Notes under the pieces: model-generated | The model's input: the letters and a program-made list of their open reading frames with translations, nothing else | Told to the model about the DNA's origin: nothing | Database searches by the model: none | In this document: positions 16,309-28,665 of the stretch, piece after piece | Layout: the number at the start of each line of letters is the position of its first letter | Position numbering within the stretch: position 1 is the first letter of the stretch | Program-made: the position numbers and the translations under genes | Source of the DNA: Mycobacterium parmense | Lineage (GTDB): Bacteria > Actinomycetota > Actinomycetes > Mycobacteriales > Mycobacteriaceae | Reading direction: 5' to 3' | NCBI RefSeq assembly: GCF_010730575.1 | Contig: NZ_AP022614.1 | Coordinates: 3,968,001-4,032,000 of the forward strand | Length of the DNA stretch: 64,000 nt

Positions 16309-16761
16309 GTGAAGACACGTACCGATCTGACCGCCGAGCTGTTCAGGGTGGTCGGGCGGTTCCGTCGGCAGCTCCGAAGGTCGGCCGGCCGTGGGTTCGA
16401 GGCATCGGGGCTCACGGAGTCCCAAACGGAGCTGTTATGGCTGGTGGGACGGCAGCCGGGGATCTCGGTCAGCGCCGCCGCCGCCGAACTCGGGTTGGTG
16501 CCCAACACCGCGTCGACCCTGGTGTCCAAGTTGGTCTCCGGCGGACTGCTCATTCGCACTGCCGCAGAGACGGACCGCAGGGTTGGCCAGCTTCGGCTCG
16601 CCGAGCCGACGCAGCAGATCGTCGACGCGTCTCGGGCCGCGCGGCGGGCTCTGCTCACTGACGTAATCGGTGAACTCGACGACGAGCAAATCGAGTCACT
16701 GGCAAAGGGATTGGAGGTCATCGACATGATGACCCGGAAATTGCAGGAGCGGCCATCATGA
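16309..16761 (+). CDS. MarR-family transcriptional regulator
   Basis: The 150-residue protein has a MarR winged helix: LTESQTELLWLV, the recognition region ISVSAAAAELGLVPNTASTLVSKL, and the wing around ETDRRVG. The start is GTG 16309. Its stop overlaps the start of the ABC ATPase gene (ATGA, 16758-16761), so it heads a three-gene exporter operon and most likely represses it until a substrate drug or lipid binds. Confidence 0.87.
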   Translation: MKTRTDLTAELFRVVGRFRRQLRRSAGRGFEASGLTESQTELLWLVGRQPGISVSAAAAELGLVPNTASTLVSKLVSGGLLIRTAAETDRRVGQLRLAEPTQQIVDASRAARRALLTDVIGELDDEQIESLAKGLEVIDMMTRKLQERPS

Positions 16762-17588
16762 ACGCCTCGCTGCCGATGGCGGTCGACGCCAGAAACCTCA
16801 CCTACCGCTACGGCCATTTCACCGCGGTCGACGACGTGACACTGCAGGTGCGCCCCGGCGAGACCATGGGCCTGCTGGGCCCCAACGGGGCCGGCAAAAC
16901 CACCATGGTCCGGATGCTGACCACGCTGACCCCGTTGCAGGACGGCCGGCTACGCGTCTTCGGAATGGACGCGCGCCAGCAGACCGTCGACATCCGGAGC
17001 AACATCGGCTATGTGCCGCAGCAACTTTCAATTGAGCCCGCCCTGACGGGCCGGCAGAATGTGGAGTGGTTCGCCCGGCTCTACGGGGTGCCGCGGGCCG
17101 ACCGCGCCGGACGGGTCGAGGAGGCCCTGGACGCCCTGGAACTGCTCGACGTGGCCGATCGAACGGCGTCGACCTATTCCGGGGGGATGGTGCGCCGTCT
17201 CGAGGTGGCTCAGGCGCTGGTCAACCGCCCGTCGCTGCTGGTGCTGGACGAGCCGACCGTCGGGCTCGATCCCATTGCGCGCGATGGGGTCTGGATTCAG
17301 GTGCAGAAGATGCAGGCCCAATTCGGCATGACGGTCCTGCTGACCACCCACTACATGGAGGAGGCCGACGCGCTGTGCGATCGGGTGGCGTTGATGCACC
17401 GCGGCGGGTTACGGGCCGTGGGCACACCCGAGAAGTTGAAGGCGACCGTGTCACCGCGCGCCACCCTCGAGGACGTGTTCCGCCATTACGCCGCGTCGGG
17501 CCTCGACGACGGCACGCCGCCCCAGGAGTCGGCGGGGTCCTTCCGCGAAATCCGTTCCACGAGAAAGGTTGCCCGCCGTGTCAGTTGA
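16758..17588 (+). CDS. ABC transporter ATP-binding protein (DrrA-like)
   Basis: The 276-residue ATPase has Walker A GPNGAGKTT (near residue 41), a YSGGMVRRL signature, Walker B LLVLDEPTVGLDP and the His switch TTHYMEEAD. The DrrA-type C-terminus follows (LEDVFRHY). It energises export through the adjacent membrane protein. It is translationally coupled to MarR upstream and overlaps the permease gene by 11 bp. Confidence 0.9.
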   Translation: MNASLPMAVDARNLTYRYGHFTAVDDVTLQVRPGETMGLLGPNGAGKTTMVRMLTTLTPLQDGRLRVFGMDARQQTVDIRSNIGYVPQQLSIEPALTGRQNVEWFARLYGVPRADRAGRVEEALDALELLDVADRTASTYSGGMVRRLEVAQALVNRPSLLVLDEPTVGLDPIARDGVWIQVQKMQAQFGMTVLLTTHYMEEADALCDRVALMHRGGLRAVGTPEKLKATVSPRATLEDVFRHYAASGLDDGTPPQESAGSFREIRSTRKVARRVS

Positions 17589-18396
17589 GAGCGCCGCTGC
17601 GCACACACTCGTCCGGGCGCCCCGGGGATGGGACCGGGTCGGCGCGACGCTGAGTCGCGTCGGCGCCTTCGCCATCGTCGAGATGCAGAAGCTGCAGCAC
17701 GACCGCACCGAGCTGGTCACCCGCATGGTGCAGCCGGCGCTGTGGTTGCTGATCTTCGGCACCACCTTCAGCCGGTTGCACATGATCAACACCGGGCGGG
17801 TGTCCTACCTGGCCTTCCTGGCGCCGGGAATCATCGCGCAGTCGGCCCTGTTCATCTCGATCTTCTACGGAATACAGATCATCTGGGACCGCGACGCCGG
17901 CGTCCTCGCCAAACTGATGGTGACACCGGCCCCGGCGTCGGCGCTGATCACCGGCAAGGCGTTCGCGGCGGGGGTCCGGTCGGTGGCGCAGGTCGTCGGC
18001 GTGCTGGCGCTGGCGTACCTGATGCAGGTCGGCCTGACGGTCAATCCGCTGCGGATCCTGGGTGCCATGGCCGTCGTCATGCTCGGCGCCGCCTTCTTCG
18101 CCTGCCTGTCAATGACTTTGGCCGGCTTGGTGCGCAGTCGCGACCGACTCATGGGCATCGGGCAGGCGATCACGATGCCGTTGTTCTTTGCGTCCAACGC
18201 CTTGTACCCCGTCGACGTTATGCCGACCTGGCTGCACGTGCTCAGCAGGGTGAATCCCCTCAGCTACGAAGTCGACGCGTTGCGCGCGCTGCTGATCGGA
18301 ACACCGTTCAACCCCGCCGACATCGTGGTGCTGGTCATTGCCGCGATCGCCGGAATCGCCACGGCCTCAACGTTGTTGCGGCGGCTCGTCGCCTAG
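17578..18396 (+). CDS. ABC-2 type exporter permease (DrrB-like)
   Basis: The 272-residue protein has six predicted membrane segments, the first around residues 57-75 and the last at the C-terminus, and the ABC-2 motif FASNALYPVDVMPTWL near residue 210. I choose the GTG at 17578, nine bases after GAAAGG, rather than the TTG at 17569, which is too close to that site. It forms the membrane channel with the preceding ATPase, probably for a hydrophobic drug or lipid. Confidence 0.88.
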   Translation: MSVESAAAHTLVRAPRGWDRVGATLSRVGAFAIVEMQKLQHDRTELVTRMVQPALWLLIFGTTFSRLHMINTGRVSYLAFLAPGIIAQSALFISIFYGIQIIWDRDAGVLAKLMVTPAPASALITGKAFAAGVRSVAQVVGVLALAYLMQVGLTVNPLRILGAMAVVMLGAAFFACLSMTLAGLVRSRDRLMGIGQAITMPLFFASNALYPVDVMPTWLHVLSRVNPLSYEVDALRALLIGTPFNPADIVVLVIAAIAGIATASTLLRRLVA

Positions 18397-19643
<1,247 letters not shown>

Positions 19644-19663
19644 GTCACCCGGCCCACCAGCCG

Positions 19664-19708
19664 GCATCGGCAGCAGCGCACCGGTCAGCGCTGCTGCCGA
19701 TGCTTTTT
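19664..19708. terminator. Rho-independent terminator after fbpC
   Basis: Perfect 16-bp arms at 19664-19679 and 19688-19703 enclose an eight-base loop and are followed by five T. This is a classical terminator for fbpC. The stem would also stop transcripts from the convergent yoaK-like gene, although the reverse T-tract is missing. Confidence 0.9.
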
Positions 19709-19716
19709 GCGGCCGG

Positions 19717-20403
19717 TTAGTCGAACAAGGCGCGGCGGTCGGCGTGAAAGTACGTGTAGGCGGTGGTCAGCGCGCACATGGCCGTCGCCAGCACCAGCAT
19801 CCACGTGCCGTTGACGACCACACTGATGACCCCACCGATCGCAGCGCCCAGCACGAAGCTGGCCAGCAGCAGGAAGTAACCGAGCCAGTCCGAGGCGTTG
19901 CCCCCGGCGATGTGCCGCTCGATGCCCTGGCCCATCTTGACCATCGTGCCGGTCACGTAGCTCAGCGGCACCGATACTTCCCCGTCCTTGACGAACGACG
20001 TGTTCAGCGCACCGGTGCCGAAGGCCATCAACATGATCGGCGCGAAATCGAGGAAGTTCTCCTGCCACCCTTCGTCAAGGACGTCGACGACGGTGGCGGC
20101 CATCAAGCTGAAGGTGGTCAACATCGTCGGACCGTGCGGATGGTCCACCCAGAAATAGCGCCGGCACACGGACGCCACCACCACGCCGACCACGAACGCC
20201 ACCATCAGCAGCCCGGCACTGACGGCGGCCCATGTCTGGTGCGTGAAGTACCCCAGCACGCCGCGCTGGGCGTTGCCGGTCATGAATACGACAAAGTATC
20301 CCGCAGAGTGCGTAAACGAGATTGCCCCCAGCACGCCGGCGAGCACCGCCAGCACCCACGACAAGCGCGCCTCACTGTTGAAGATGTCACCCATCACGGC
20401 CAC
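19717..20403 (-). CDS. YoaK-like DUF1275 membrane protein
   Basis: The 228-residue protein has about six hydrophobic helices and the family motifs SAGYFVVFMTGNAQR (near residue 35) and YVTGTMVKMGQGI. DUF1275 proteins are small membrane proteins of unknown function. It takes the position of Rv0128 between mak and fbpC. Starts at GTG 20403, GTG 20397 and ATG 20394 are all possible; an AGAAG lies just before them. It follows mak on the same strand after 39 bp. Confidence 0.75.
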   Translation of the reverse strand: MAVMGDIFNSEARLSWVLAVLAGVLGAISFTHSAGYFVVFMTGNAQRGVLGYFTHQTWAAVSAGLLMVAFVVGVVVASVCRRYFWVDHPHGPTMLTTFSLMAATVVDVLDEGWQENFLDFAPIMLMAFGTGALNTSFVKDGEVSVPLSYVTGTMVKMGQGIERHIAGGNASDWLGYFLLLASFVLGAAIGGVISVVVNGTWMLVLATAMCALTTAYTYFHADRRALFD

Positions 20404-20442
20404 ATGCTTCTAGAAGCGCACCGCCCGTGCAGCGGAGCCCGG

Positions 20443-21786
20443 TCAGGCCGCGATGAGCCGCGCGATGGAGCGCAGCGGGATCGGCAGCCATCCGGGGCGG
20501 TGCCGCGCCTCGTAGCCGGCCTCGTAGACGGCCTTGTCGAGTTCGTAGGCGGCCAGCAGCTGCGCCGAATCGCGAGGGTCGACCCCAGACGCCGACGCGT
20601 ACCCCTCACAGAACGCGGTTCGGTTGCGCTCCACCCATTCCCGGGCCCGCGCGGCGAGCTGCTTGTCCGCCCCCTGGTCGATGATGGGGCCGTAAGCGGC
20701 GTACTCGAAGGAACGCAGGACCCCGGCCACGTCGCGCAGCGGCGAGTCCGGGGCGCGTCGCTCATCGAGCGGCTGACCGGGCTCGCCTTCGAAGTCGATC
20801 AGCAGCCAGCTTTCGGGCGTGCGCAGCACCTGCCCGAGGTGCAGGTCGCCATGCACCCGCTGCACGGTGATCGCCTCGCCTGCGAGCTTGCCGAACCGCT
20901 CTTCGATGGTGTCCGCGTACTCCCGCAGTTCGGGGACCTTGGCCACGTTCGACGCCAGGCGCGCGAGCACGGTGTCGACGGGGAATCCGACCTCCCTCGT
21001 GCCCAGGGTTTCGGCCAGGGTGGCGTGCACCGACGCCACGGCCTCACCCAGCCGGCAGGCCTCTCCGGCGAAGTCGCCCCCGACCTCGTGGGCGTACAGG
21101 TCACCCTCGGCGAAAAGGTCGCGGACGCTGGCCGTCGCCATCGCCCAGCCCTCGGCGGCGTTGGACGCGAATTCGGTCACCATGCCCAGCGGCCACGCGT
21201 CGGCACCGTTCGCGCCGGCCATCTCGTAGGTGCCGAGCAGCCGGGCCACGTGCGGGTTTTCGGCGCGCGCAAGCACCCGGTTGAGCTCGATGTCGGGATT
21301 GATCCCGCTGCTCACCCGGCGGAACACCTTGAAGATTGCCTCCCGGTCGAAGATCACGCTGGTGTTGCTCTGTTCGGCGTCCGAGACGTGCGGCATCGCC
21401 TCCAGCGGCAACTGAGCACCGGGCTCCTTGGCGAAGGTGACATCGGCACCCGAAGCGCCGCGCGCCGACGACGCATCGATCAAGGAGAGCAGGAAACGCG
21501 GCGCGCCGGCGTCGTACAGCGCGTCGAACCCCGTGCGGTCGCCGGCGGCCCCGATGGTGGCCACGGTGCTGTACTCGGAGACCGGCGCCGAATCCCAGCC
21601 GACGATCACCTGGTAGCGCTCCGACGAGCCGTCGGTGTAGTCCACGTCGACCAGCACCAGATCCAGATCGTCGCGAAGGGGGACCACTACGCTCGCCTCG
21701 GCGGTGGACAGTTCCCGGTTGCGACCCGCGTACCAGCGTTGCTGTGGCAGCCAGTCGGACCAGGGCAGTTTGGCAGCCTCACTCAT
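20443..21786 (-). CDS. mak: Maltokinase (Pep2/Mak)
   Basis: The 447-residue protein has the actinobacterial maltokinase pattern. An N-terminal cap ([14 protein letters not shown]) precedes an aminoglycoside-phosphotransferase-like kinase domain with catalytic loop HGDLHLGQV and the metal-binding Asp in LIDFEGEPG. It phosphorylates maltose with ATP to maltose-1-phosphate, the donor for GlgE alpha-glucan synthesis. GAGGAG lies nine bases before the start. It follows treS after 49 bp, and the two proteins are known to form a complex. Confidence 0.93.
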   Translation of the reverse strand: MSEAAKLPWSDWLPQQRWYAGRNRELSTAEASVVVPLRDDLDLVLVDVDYTDGSSERYQVIVGWDSAPVSEYSTVATIGAAGDRTGFDALYDAGAPRFLLSLIDASSARGASGADVTFAKEPGAQLPLEAMPHVSDAEQSNTSVIFDREAIFKVFRRVSSGINPDIELNRVLARAENPHVARLLGTYEMAGANGADAWPLGMVTEFASNAAEGWAMATASVRDLFAEGDLYAHEVGGDFAGEACRLGEAVASVHATLAETLGTREVGFPVDTVLARLASNVAKVPELREYADTIEERFGKLAGEAITVQRVHGDLHLGQVLRTPESWLLIDFEGEPGQPLDERRAPDSPLRDVAGVLRSFEYAAYGPIIDQGADKQLAARAREWVERNRTAFCEGYASASGVDPRDSAQLLAAYELDKAVYEAGYEARHRPGWLPIPLRSIARLIAA

Positions 21787-21835
21787 TTGCGCCGCTCCTC
21801 TTCATCGTCCCGTTTCACGTCGTCACCGGCGCAGC

Positions 21836-23608
<1,773 letters not shown>

Positions 23609-23678
23609 CAATTCCACGTTGCCACGGGTACCCGACGTGCGACGGTCAGAATCACCTCAGCGCCAGTGTGACGAGCCA

Positions 23679-23710
23679 CGCCTGGCGGCAAGGGGATTCG
23701 CCGCCAGGCG
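23679..23710. terminator. Hairpin terminator after pepA
   Basis: Arms 23679-23689 and 23700-23710 pair perfectly over 11 bp, extended by one A-T pair, with a ten-base loop. It lies 20 bp downstream of the pepA stop on the minus strand and separates pepA from treS. There is no T-tract, which is common in mycobacteria. Confidence 0.65.
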
Positions 23711-23729
23711 TCGTTCGTTCGCGCCGGGA

Positions 23730-24812
23730 TCAGGCCGGCGGTCCGTCCGCCAGCTGGACGTTGGCCGAGCGGTCGGCGCCCGAGGCGCTGCGGTAAGTCA
23801 CGGTGATGGTGTCGCCCGGGTGGTGCGGAACGAGGACGTCGGTCATCGCGGTGGCGCCGTTGATCGGGACGTTGTCGACCGCGGTGATGACGTCACCGGG
23901 GGAAATCCCGGCCGCCGCACCTGGACCGCTGGTGACCACCCGCTCGACCCGGGCGCCGTTGCCACCGTGATCCGTGACACCCAACCCGATGAATGCGGTG
24001 GGGCCGACGTGCACGGTGCGCGACCCGGCACCCGACCGGATCTGGCCGGCTACGCCCATCGCGTTGCCGATCGGGATGGCGAAGCCCTGCCCGCCCGACA
24101 TCTTGTAGCTGTCGGTGGCGGCGGTGTTCATGCCGATCACCTGCCCGGCGTTGTTCACCATCGGGCCGCCCGAGTCACCGGGCTTGATCGGGGCGTCGGC
24201 CTGGATCAGGCCTCCCAGGTTCTCGTCGGCACCGGTCAGGGTGTCGGTCGCCGAGACCGTCTGGTTCAGCGCGACGACCTTGCCGGCCACCGCGCTGGGT
24301 GTGCCGCCCTGACCGCCGGCGTTGCCGAGCGCCACGACGGGTTCGCCGATCGAGACCCCGCCCCCGATCGCGGCGGTCGGCAGGCCCGCCGCGCCGCGAA
24401 GCTGCAGGACGGCGACGTCCGCGGTGTGGTCGTAGCCGATCACGTCGACCGCGTAGGTCTGGCCGTTGCCGACGTCGAAGGCGCTGATGTCGGTCGCCCC
24501 GGCGATCACGTGGTTGTTGGTCAGCACGACGCCGTTGGGGTCGATGACGATGCCCGTACCGGCCCCCACGGCGTTGTTGTAGCCGAACTTGGTGTTGATG
24601 TTGACCACCTGGGGTCCGACCTGGCCGACCAGCGCCGACGGGTCGAGCGGGGCCTGCGGACGGTCGGTGTAACGATCGAGCGCCGTGTTGGACGGCGACG
24701 CGAAGGCAGGCACGCAACCCACACCCAAGCCCAGACCCAGGCCCACCCCGACCACGGCCAGCACACTGACCAACCATGACCACCCGACTGAGCGGTGGTG
24801 CAATTTGCTCAT
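23730..24812 (-). CDS. pepA: Secreted HtrA/PepA-type serine protease with PDZ domain
   Basis: The 360-residue protein starts at the ATG at 24812, with GGAAGG seven bases upstream. Residues 10-35 form a signal peptide with cleavage probable after VPAFA. The trypsin-like triad is His in NNHVIAGAT, Asp in TADVAVLQL and Ser in KPGDSGGPM, followed by a C-terminal PDZ domain ([14 protein letters not shown]). It resembles Rv0125 (antigen Mtb32A). The protein is exported and may act in envelope quality control. The intervening Rv0122-Rv0124 genes that I remember in M. tuberculosis are absent on its upstream side. Confidence 0.92.
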   Translation of the reverse strand: MSKLHHRSVGWSWLVSVLAVVGVGLGLGLGVGCVPAFASPSNTALDRYTDRPQAPLDPSALVGQVGPQVVNINTKFGYNNAVGAGTGIVIDPNGVVLTNNHVIAGATDISAFDVGNGQTYAVDVIGYDHTADVAVLQLRGAAGLPTAAIGGGVSIGEPVVALGNAGGQGGTPSAVAGKVVALNQTVSATDTLTGADENLGGLIQADAPIKPGDSGGPMVNNAGQVIGMNTAATDSYKMSGGQGFAIPIGNAMGVAGQIRSGAGSRTVHVGPTAFIGLGVTDHGGNGARVERVVTSGPGAAAGISPGDVITAVDNVPINGATAMTDVLVPHHPGDTITVTYRSASGADRSANVQLADGPPA

Positions 24813-25006
24813 CCCGTCACCTTCCTGAGTGCGGTAATAATTGGCGCCTCCCCGGCCTCCGGTTCTGGGGGGCGCGAGAATATCCATATAACCGTAATGC
24901 AGACAGCTATTCAGGGCAGTGCCAGGTTTTGAGCGAATACCCTGGACCGGGCCACAAAGTCGGCGCACCGGATCGGCCTCCGCAAGGCGGCCCTAAGCTG
25001 TCAGCG

Positions 25007-25417
25007 ATGGGCGGATTCGACGCCAAGGCCAGCTTTGCGCAGTCCCCGGTGGCCCGGTTGGCCACCGTTTCGCCCGACGGCGCCCCACACCTGGTGCCGG
25101 TCGTGTTCGCGGTCGCGGACGGTGACATGGTGTACACCGCCGTCGACGCGAAACCGAAGACGGGCCGGCGCCTGCGCCGGTTGGCCAACATCGCGGGCAA
25201 CCCCCGGGTGAGCCTGCTCGTCGACCACTACGACGACGACTGGGCCGGCTTGTGGTGGGTCCGCGCCGACGGCGAGGCCACCGTCCACTCCGACGGCGCG
25301 GCCGTGGCTGCGGGGTATCGGCTGCTGCGCGCGAAATACCCTCAATACCAGTACGTTTCGCTGGACGGGCCGGTGATCGCCATCGCGGTGCAGCGCTGGT
25401 CCGGCTGGCACTTCTGA
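25007..25417 (+). CDS. PPOX-class F420-dependent oxidoreductase (Rv0121c-like)
   Basis: The 136-residue split-barrel protein starts [31 protein letters not shown], a pattern typical of the F420-binding PPOX family. [10 protein letters not shown] near residue 55 and the WSGWHF C-terminus match the Rv0121c subgroup. It probably reduces an unidentified substrate with F420H2. The start at 25007 is chosen over a much longer frame that would overlap the pepA promoter. It is divergent from pepA, with 194 AT-rich bases between. Confidence 0.83.
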   Translation: MGGFDAKASFAQSPVARLATVSPDGAPHLVPVVFAVADGDMVYTAVDAKPKTGRRLRRLANIAGNPRVSLLVDHYDDDWAGLWWVRADGEATVHSDGAAVAAGYRLLRAKYPQYQYVSLDGPVIAIAVQRWSGWHF

Positions 25418-25450
25418 TCGCGCCGCGTCCGCGGCTGCGCCGCAACGCAA

Positions 25451-26332
25451 TCAGGACACGGAGGGCAGTTCCGCGATGAGATCGGCGAGGGCAAGGATTC
25501 GCTGCGCCTCGCGCACGTGCAGGTTCTCGACCATGCGACCGTCGACGGTGATGACGCTCTTTCCCGCCGCACGCGCCTCCCGGTAAGCCGAGACGATCTT
25601 GCGGGCATCGGCCAGCTCGGCCTCGGAGGGACCGAACTCCTCGTTGGCGGGGCCGATCTGGGACGGGTGGATCAACGTCTTGCCGTCGAAGCCCATCTCG
25701 CGGCCCTGCCGGGCCTCGGCCCGGAAACCCGCGTCGTCGGAGATGTTGTTGAACACCCCGTCGAGCACCACCTTCCCCGCCGCCCTCGCACCCAGCACCG
25801 CCAGCGCCAACGCGGGTACGGCCGTCGCGCGGCCCGGCACGTGCAGCGCGTGCAGATCGTTGACCAGGTCGTTGGTGCCGACCACCAAAACGGCCAACCG
25901 ATCACTGGCGGAGGCGATTTCCTCGATTCGCAGGATCGCGCGGGGGGTCTCGATCATCACCCACAGCTGTAGCGAATCCGGTCCGCCGAGTTCGCCGAGC
26001 GCCGCTGTCAGCGCCGTGACCTGCTCGCCTCTCTCCACCTTCGGCACCAGCACGCCGTCGGCGCCCGAGCGCGCCGCGGCGGCAAGGTCGTCGTGGTGCC
26101 AGTCGGTGCCCAGCCCGTTGACGCGCACCACGACCTCGCGCGGCCCGTAGCGTCCCGACGACACCGCATCGCACACCTGCGCCCTCGATTCGGCTTTGGC
26201 GTCGGGCCCGACGGCGTCCTCGAGGTCGAAGATCAAGACGTCCGCCGGCAGGTTTTGCGCCTTGTCCAGCGCCCGGGGCTTGTTGCCGGGCAGGTAGAGG
26301 GCCGAACGGCGCGGGCGCGGTTTCGGTGCCAT
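25451..26332 (-). CDS. HpcH/HpaI-citrate lyase beta-like CoA ester lyase
   Basis: The 293-residue protein has the CitE-like TIM barrel: RSALYLPGNKPRALDKA at the N-terminus, the acidic metal motif VLIFDLEDAV, then LWVMIETPRAI and KTLIHPSQIGP. Family members cleave or form malyl-, citramalyl- or citryl-CoA esters. The exact substrate is not determined. It is divergent from fusA2, with 167 bp between starts. It is a different protein from M. tuberculosis CitE (Rv2498c), judging by remembered sequence, and appears inserted into the Rv0121c-fusA2 interval. Confidence 0.83.
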   Translation of the reverse strand: MAPKPRPRRSALYLPGNKPRALDKAQNLPADVLIFDLEDAVGPDAKAESRAQVCDAVSSGRYGPREVVVRVNGLGTDWHHDDLAAAARSGADGVLVPKVERGEQVTALTAALGELGGPDSLQLWVMIETPRAILRIEEIASASDRLAVLVVGTNDLVNDLHALHVPGRATAVPALALAVLGARAAGKVVLDGVFNNISDDAGFRAEARQGREMGFDGKTLIHPSQIGPANEEFGPSEAELADARKIVSAYREARAAGKSVITVDGRMVENLHVREAQRILALADLIAELPSVS

Positions 26333-26499
26333 GAGGCCTTTCGCTTTCTGTGTTCGGGCCCGGTGGGAACCCGAGCGTGTTGAGCATAGGCAGCCTGCGT
26401 AGATGAGCAACCCGCAGATCTTGTGGTCGACGGAACTTGGGTGAAGGGTGGCTAGGTAGGTATACGCAACGTCGCGACCTGGGAACATGGAGGAAAGTC

Positions 26500-28653
26500 A
26501 TGGCGGACAGGACCAATACTTCCCAGGGAGCAGCCGCACCGACCGCAAGTGGCCCCGGCGATATTCGCAACGTGGTTTTGGTGGGGCCGTCGGGCGGCGG
26601 CAAGACCACTCTCGTCGAGGCGCTGCTGGTGGCCGCCGGAGTGCTGACCAGACCGGGTTCGGTCGCCGACGGCACCACCGTTTCCGACTACGACGACGCC
26701 GAGGTACGCCAGCAGCGCTCCGTGGGGGTGGCCGTGGCGTCACTGCGGCACGACGGCGTCAAGGTCAACCTGGTCGACACACCCGGCTACGCCGACTTCG
26801 TGGGCGAGCTGCGGGCCGGGCTGCGCGCCGCGGACTGCGCGCTGTTCGTGATCGCGGCCAACGAGGGCGTGGATGAGCCGACCAAGTCCCTGTGGCAGGA
26901 ATGCAGCCAAGTCGGCATGCCGCGGGCGGTGGTGATCACCAAGCTCGACCATGCCCGCGCCAGCTACGCAGATGCGTTGGCTGCGGCGCAGCATGCGTTC
27001 GGGGACAAGGTTTTACCGCTCTACCTGCCCACCGGTGATGGCCTCATCGGACTGCTGTCACAGACCCGATACCGCTACGTCGACGGCAACCGCAGCACCC
27101 ACCCGCCGGCCGAGTCCGACGCCGCGCTCATCGAGGACGCGCGGGGCAGCCTGATCGAGGGAATCATCGAGGAATCCGAAGACGAGTCGCTGATGGAGCG
27201 CTACCTCGGCGGCGAGTCGATCGACGAGTCGGTGCTCATCGCCGACCTGGAGAAGGCCGTCGCCCGGGGGTCGTTCTTTCCGGTGATCCCCGTCTGCAGC
27301 GGCACCGGCGTGGGGACCCTGGAGTTGCTGGAGGTCGCCACCCGCGGCTTCCCCTCGCCGATGGAACACCCGCTGCCGGAGGTGTTCACGCCGCAAGGCG
27401 CGCCGCACGCGACGCTGACGTGCGACATGGGCGCGCCGTTGCTCGCGGAGGTGGTGAAGACGACGTCGGACCCCTATGTCGGCAGGGTCAGCCTGGTCCG
27501 GGTCTTCTCCGGCGCAATCGGGCCCGACACGACGGTTCACGTGTCGGGCCATTTTGCGTCGTTCTTCGGGGAGGCGAATGGCGCCAGATCGCACGGCAAC
27601 GCACACCCCGACCACGACGAGGACGAGCGCATCGGGGTGCTGTCGTTCCCGCTGGGCAAGCTGCAGCGCCCCGCCCAGAGCGTCGTGGCAGGCGACATCT
27701 GCGCGATCGGAAAGCTCAGCCGCGCCGAGACGGGCGACACCCTCTCGGACAAGGCGGAGCCGCTCGTCCTGAGACCCTGGACCATGCCCGAGCCGCTGCT
27801 GCCGGTGGCCATCCAGGCGCGCGCCAAGACTGACGAGGACAAGCTGTCGGTGGGGCTGGGGCGCCTGGCCGCCGAGGACCCGACGCTGCGGATCGAGCAG
27901 AACTCCGAGACCCACCAGATCGTGCTCTGGTGCATGGGCGAGGCCCACGCCGGCGTCGTCCTGGACGCGCTGGCGAACCGCTACGGCGTCACCGTCGACA
28001 CGGTCGAGCTTCGCGTGCCGCTGCGAGAAACGCTCGGCGGCAAGGCGAAAGGTCACGGGCGCCACGTCAAGCAGTCCGGCGGGCACGGCCAGTACGCGGT
28101 CTGCGACATCGAGGTGGAGCCGCTGCCGGAGGGCTCCGGATTCGAGTTCGTCGACAAGGTGGTGGGCGGGGCGGTGCCACGACAGTTCATCCCCAGCGTG
28201 GAGAAGGGCGTGCGCGCGCAGATGGACAAGGGCGTGCTGGCCGGGTACCCGATGGTCGACATCCGGGTCACACTGCTCGACGGCAAGGCCCACAGCGTGG
28301 ACTCGTCGGACTTCGCGTTTCAGATGGCGGGCGCACTGGCGTTGCGCGAGGCGGCGGCGGCGACCAAGGTGACGCTGCTCGAACCCATCGACGAGATCTC
28401 GGTGCTGGTGCCCGACGACTTCGTCGGCGCGGTGATGGGCGACCTGTCCGGCCGGCGCGGGCGAGTGCTGGGCACCGACACGGTGGCCAACGAGCGCACG
28501 GTGGTCAAAGCCGAAGTTCCGCAGGTCGAGCTGAGCCGCTACGCGATCGACCTGCGCTCGCTGGCGCACGGCGCCGCCTCGTTCACCCGCGCGTTCGCCC
28601 GCTACGAGCCCATGCCGGAGTCCGCGGCCGCCCGGGTGAAAACCGCGGTCTGA
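26500..28653 (+). CDS. fusA2: Elongation factor G-like GTPase (EF-G2)
   Basis: The 717-residue translational GTPase has a divergent G1 loop GPSGGGKTT (residues 29-37), G3 DTPGYADF and G4 TKLD, followed by EF-G domains II-V (for example HVKQSGGHGQYAVC in domain IV). It matches Rv0120c. The mycobacterial EF-G2 is known to be dispensable and not an active translocase, so its role is uncertain. The start ATG 26500 is preceded by GGAGGAAAG. It is convergent with fadD7, with a 12-bp gap. Confidence 0.93.
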   Translation: MADRTNTSQGAAAPTASGPGDIRNVVLVGPSGGGKTTLVEALLVAAGVLTRPGSVADGTTVSDYDDAEVRQQRSVGVAVASLRHDGVKVNLVDTPGYADFVGELRAGLRAADCALFVIAANEGVDEPTKSLWQECSQVGMPRAVVITKLDHARASYADALAAAQHAFGDKVLPLYLPTGDGLIGLLSQTRYRYVDGNRSTHPPAESDAALIEDARGSLIEGIIEESEDESLMERYLGGESIDESVLIADLEKAVARGSFFPVIPVCSGTGVGTLELLEVATRGFPSPMEHPLPEVFTPQGAPHATLTCDMGAPLLAEVVKTTSDPYVGRVSLVRVFSGAIGPDTTVHVSGHFASFFGEANGARSHGNAHPDHDEDERIGVLSFPLGKLQRPAQSVVAGDICAIGKLSRAETGDTLSDKAEPLVLRPWTMPEPLLPVAIQARAKTDEDKLSVGLGRLAAEDPTLRIEQNSETHQIVLWCMGEAHAGVVLDALANRYGVTVDTVELRVPLRETLGGKAKGHGRHVKQSGGHGQYAVCDIEVEPLPEGSGFEFVDKVVGGAVPRQFIPSVEKGVRAQMDKGVLAGYPMVDIRVTLLDGKAHSVDSSDFAFQMAGALALREAAAATKVTLLEPIDEISVLVPDDFVGAVMGDLSGRRGRVLGTDTVANERTVVKAEVPQVELSRYAIDLRSLAHGAASFTRAFARYEPMPESAAARVKTAV

Positions 28654-28665
28654 GAAGGGCTTGCG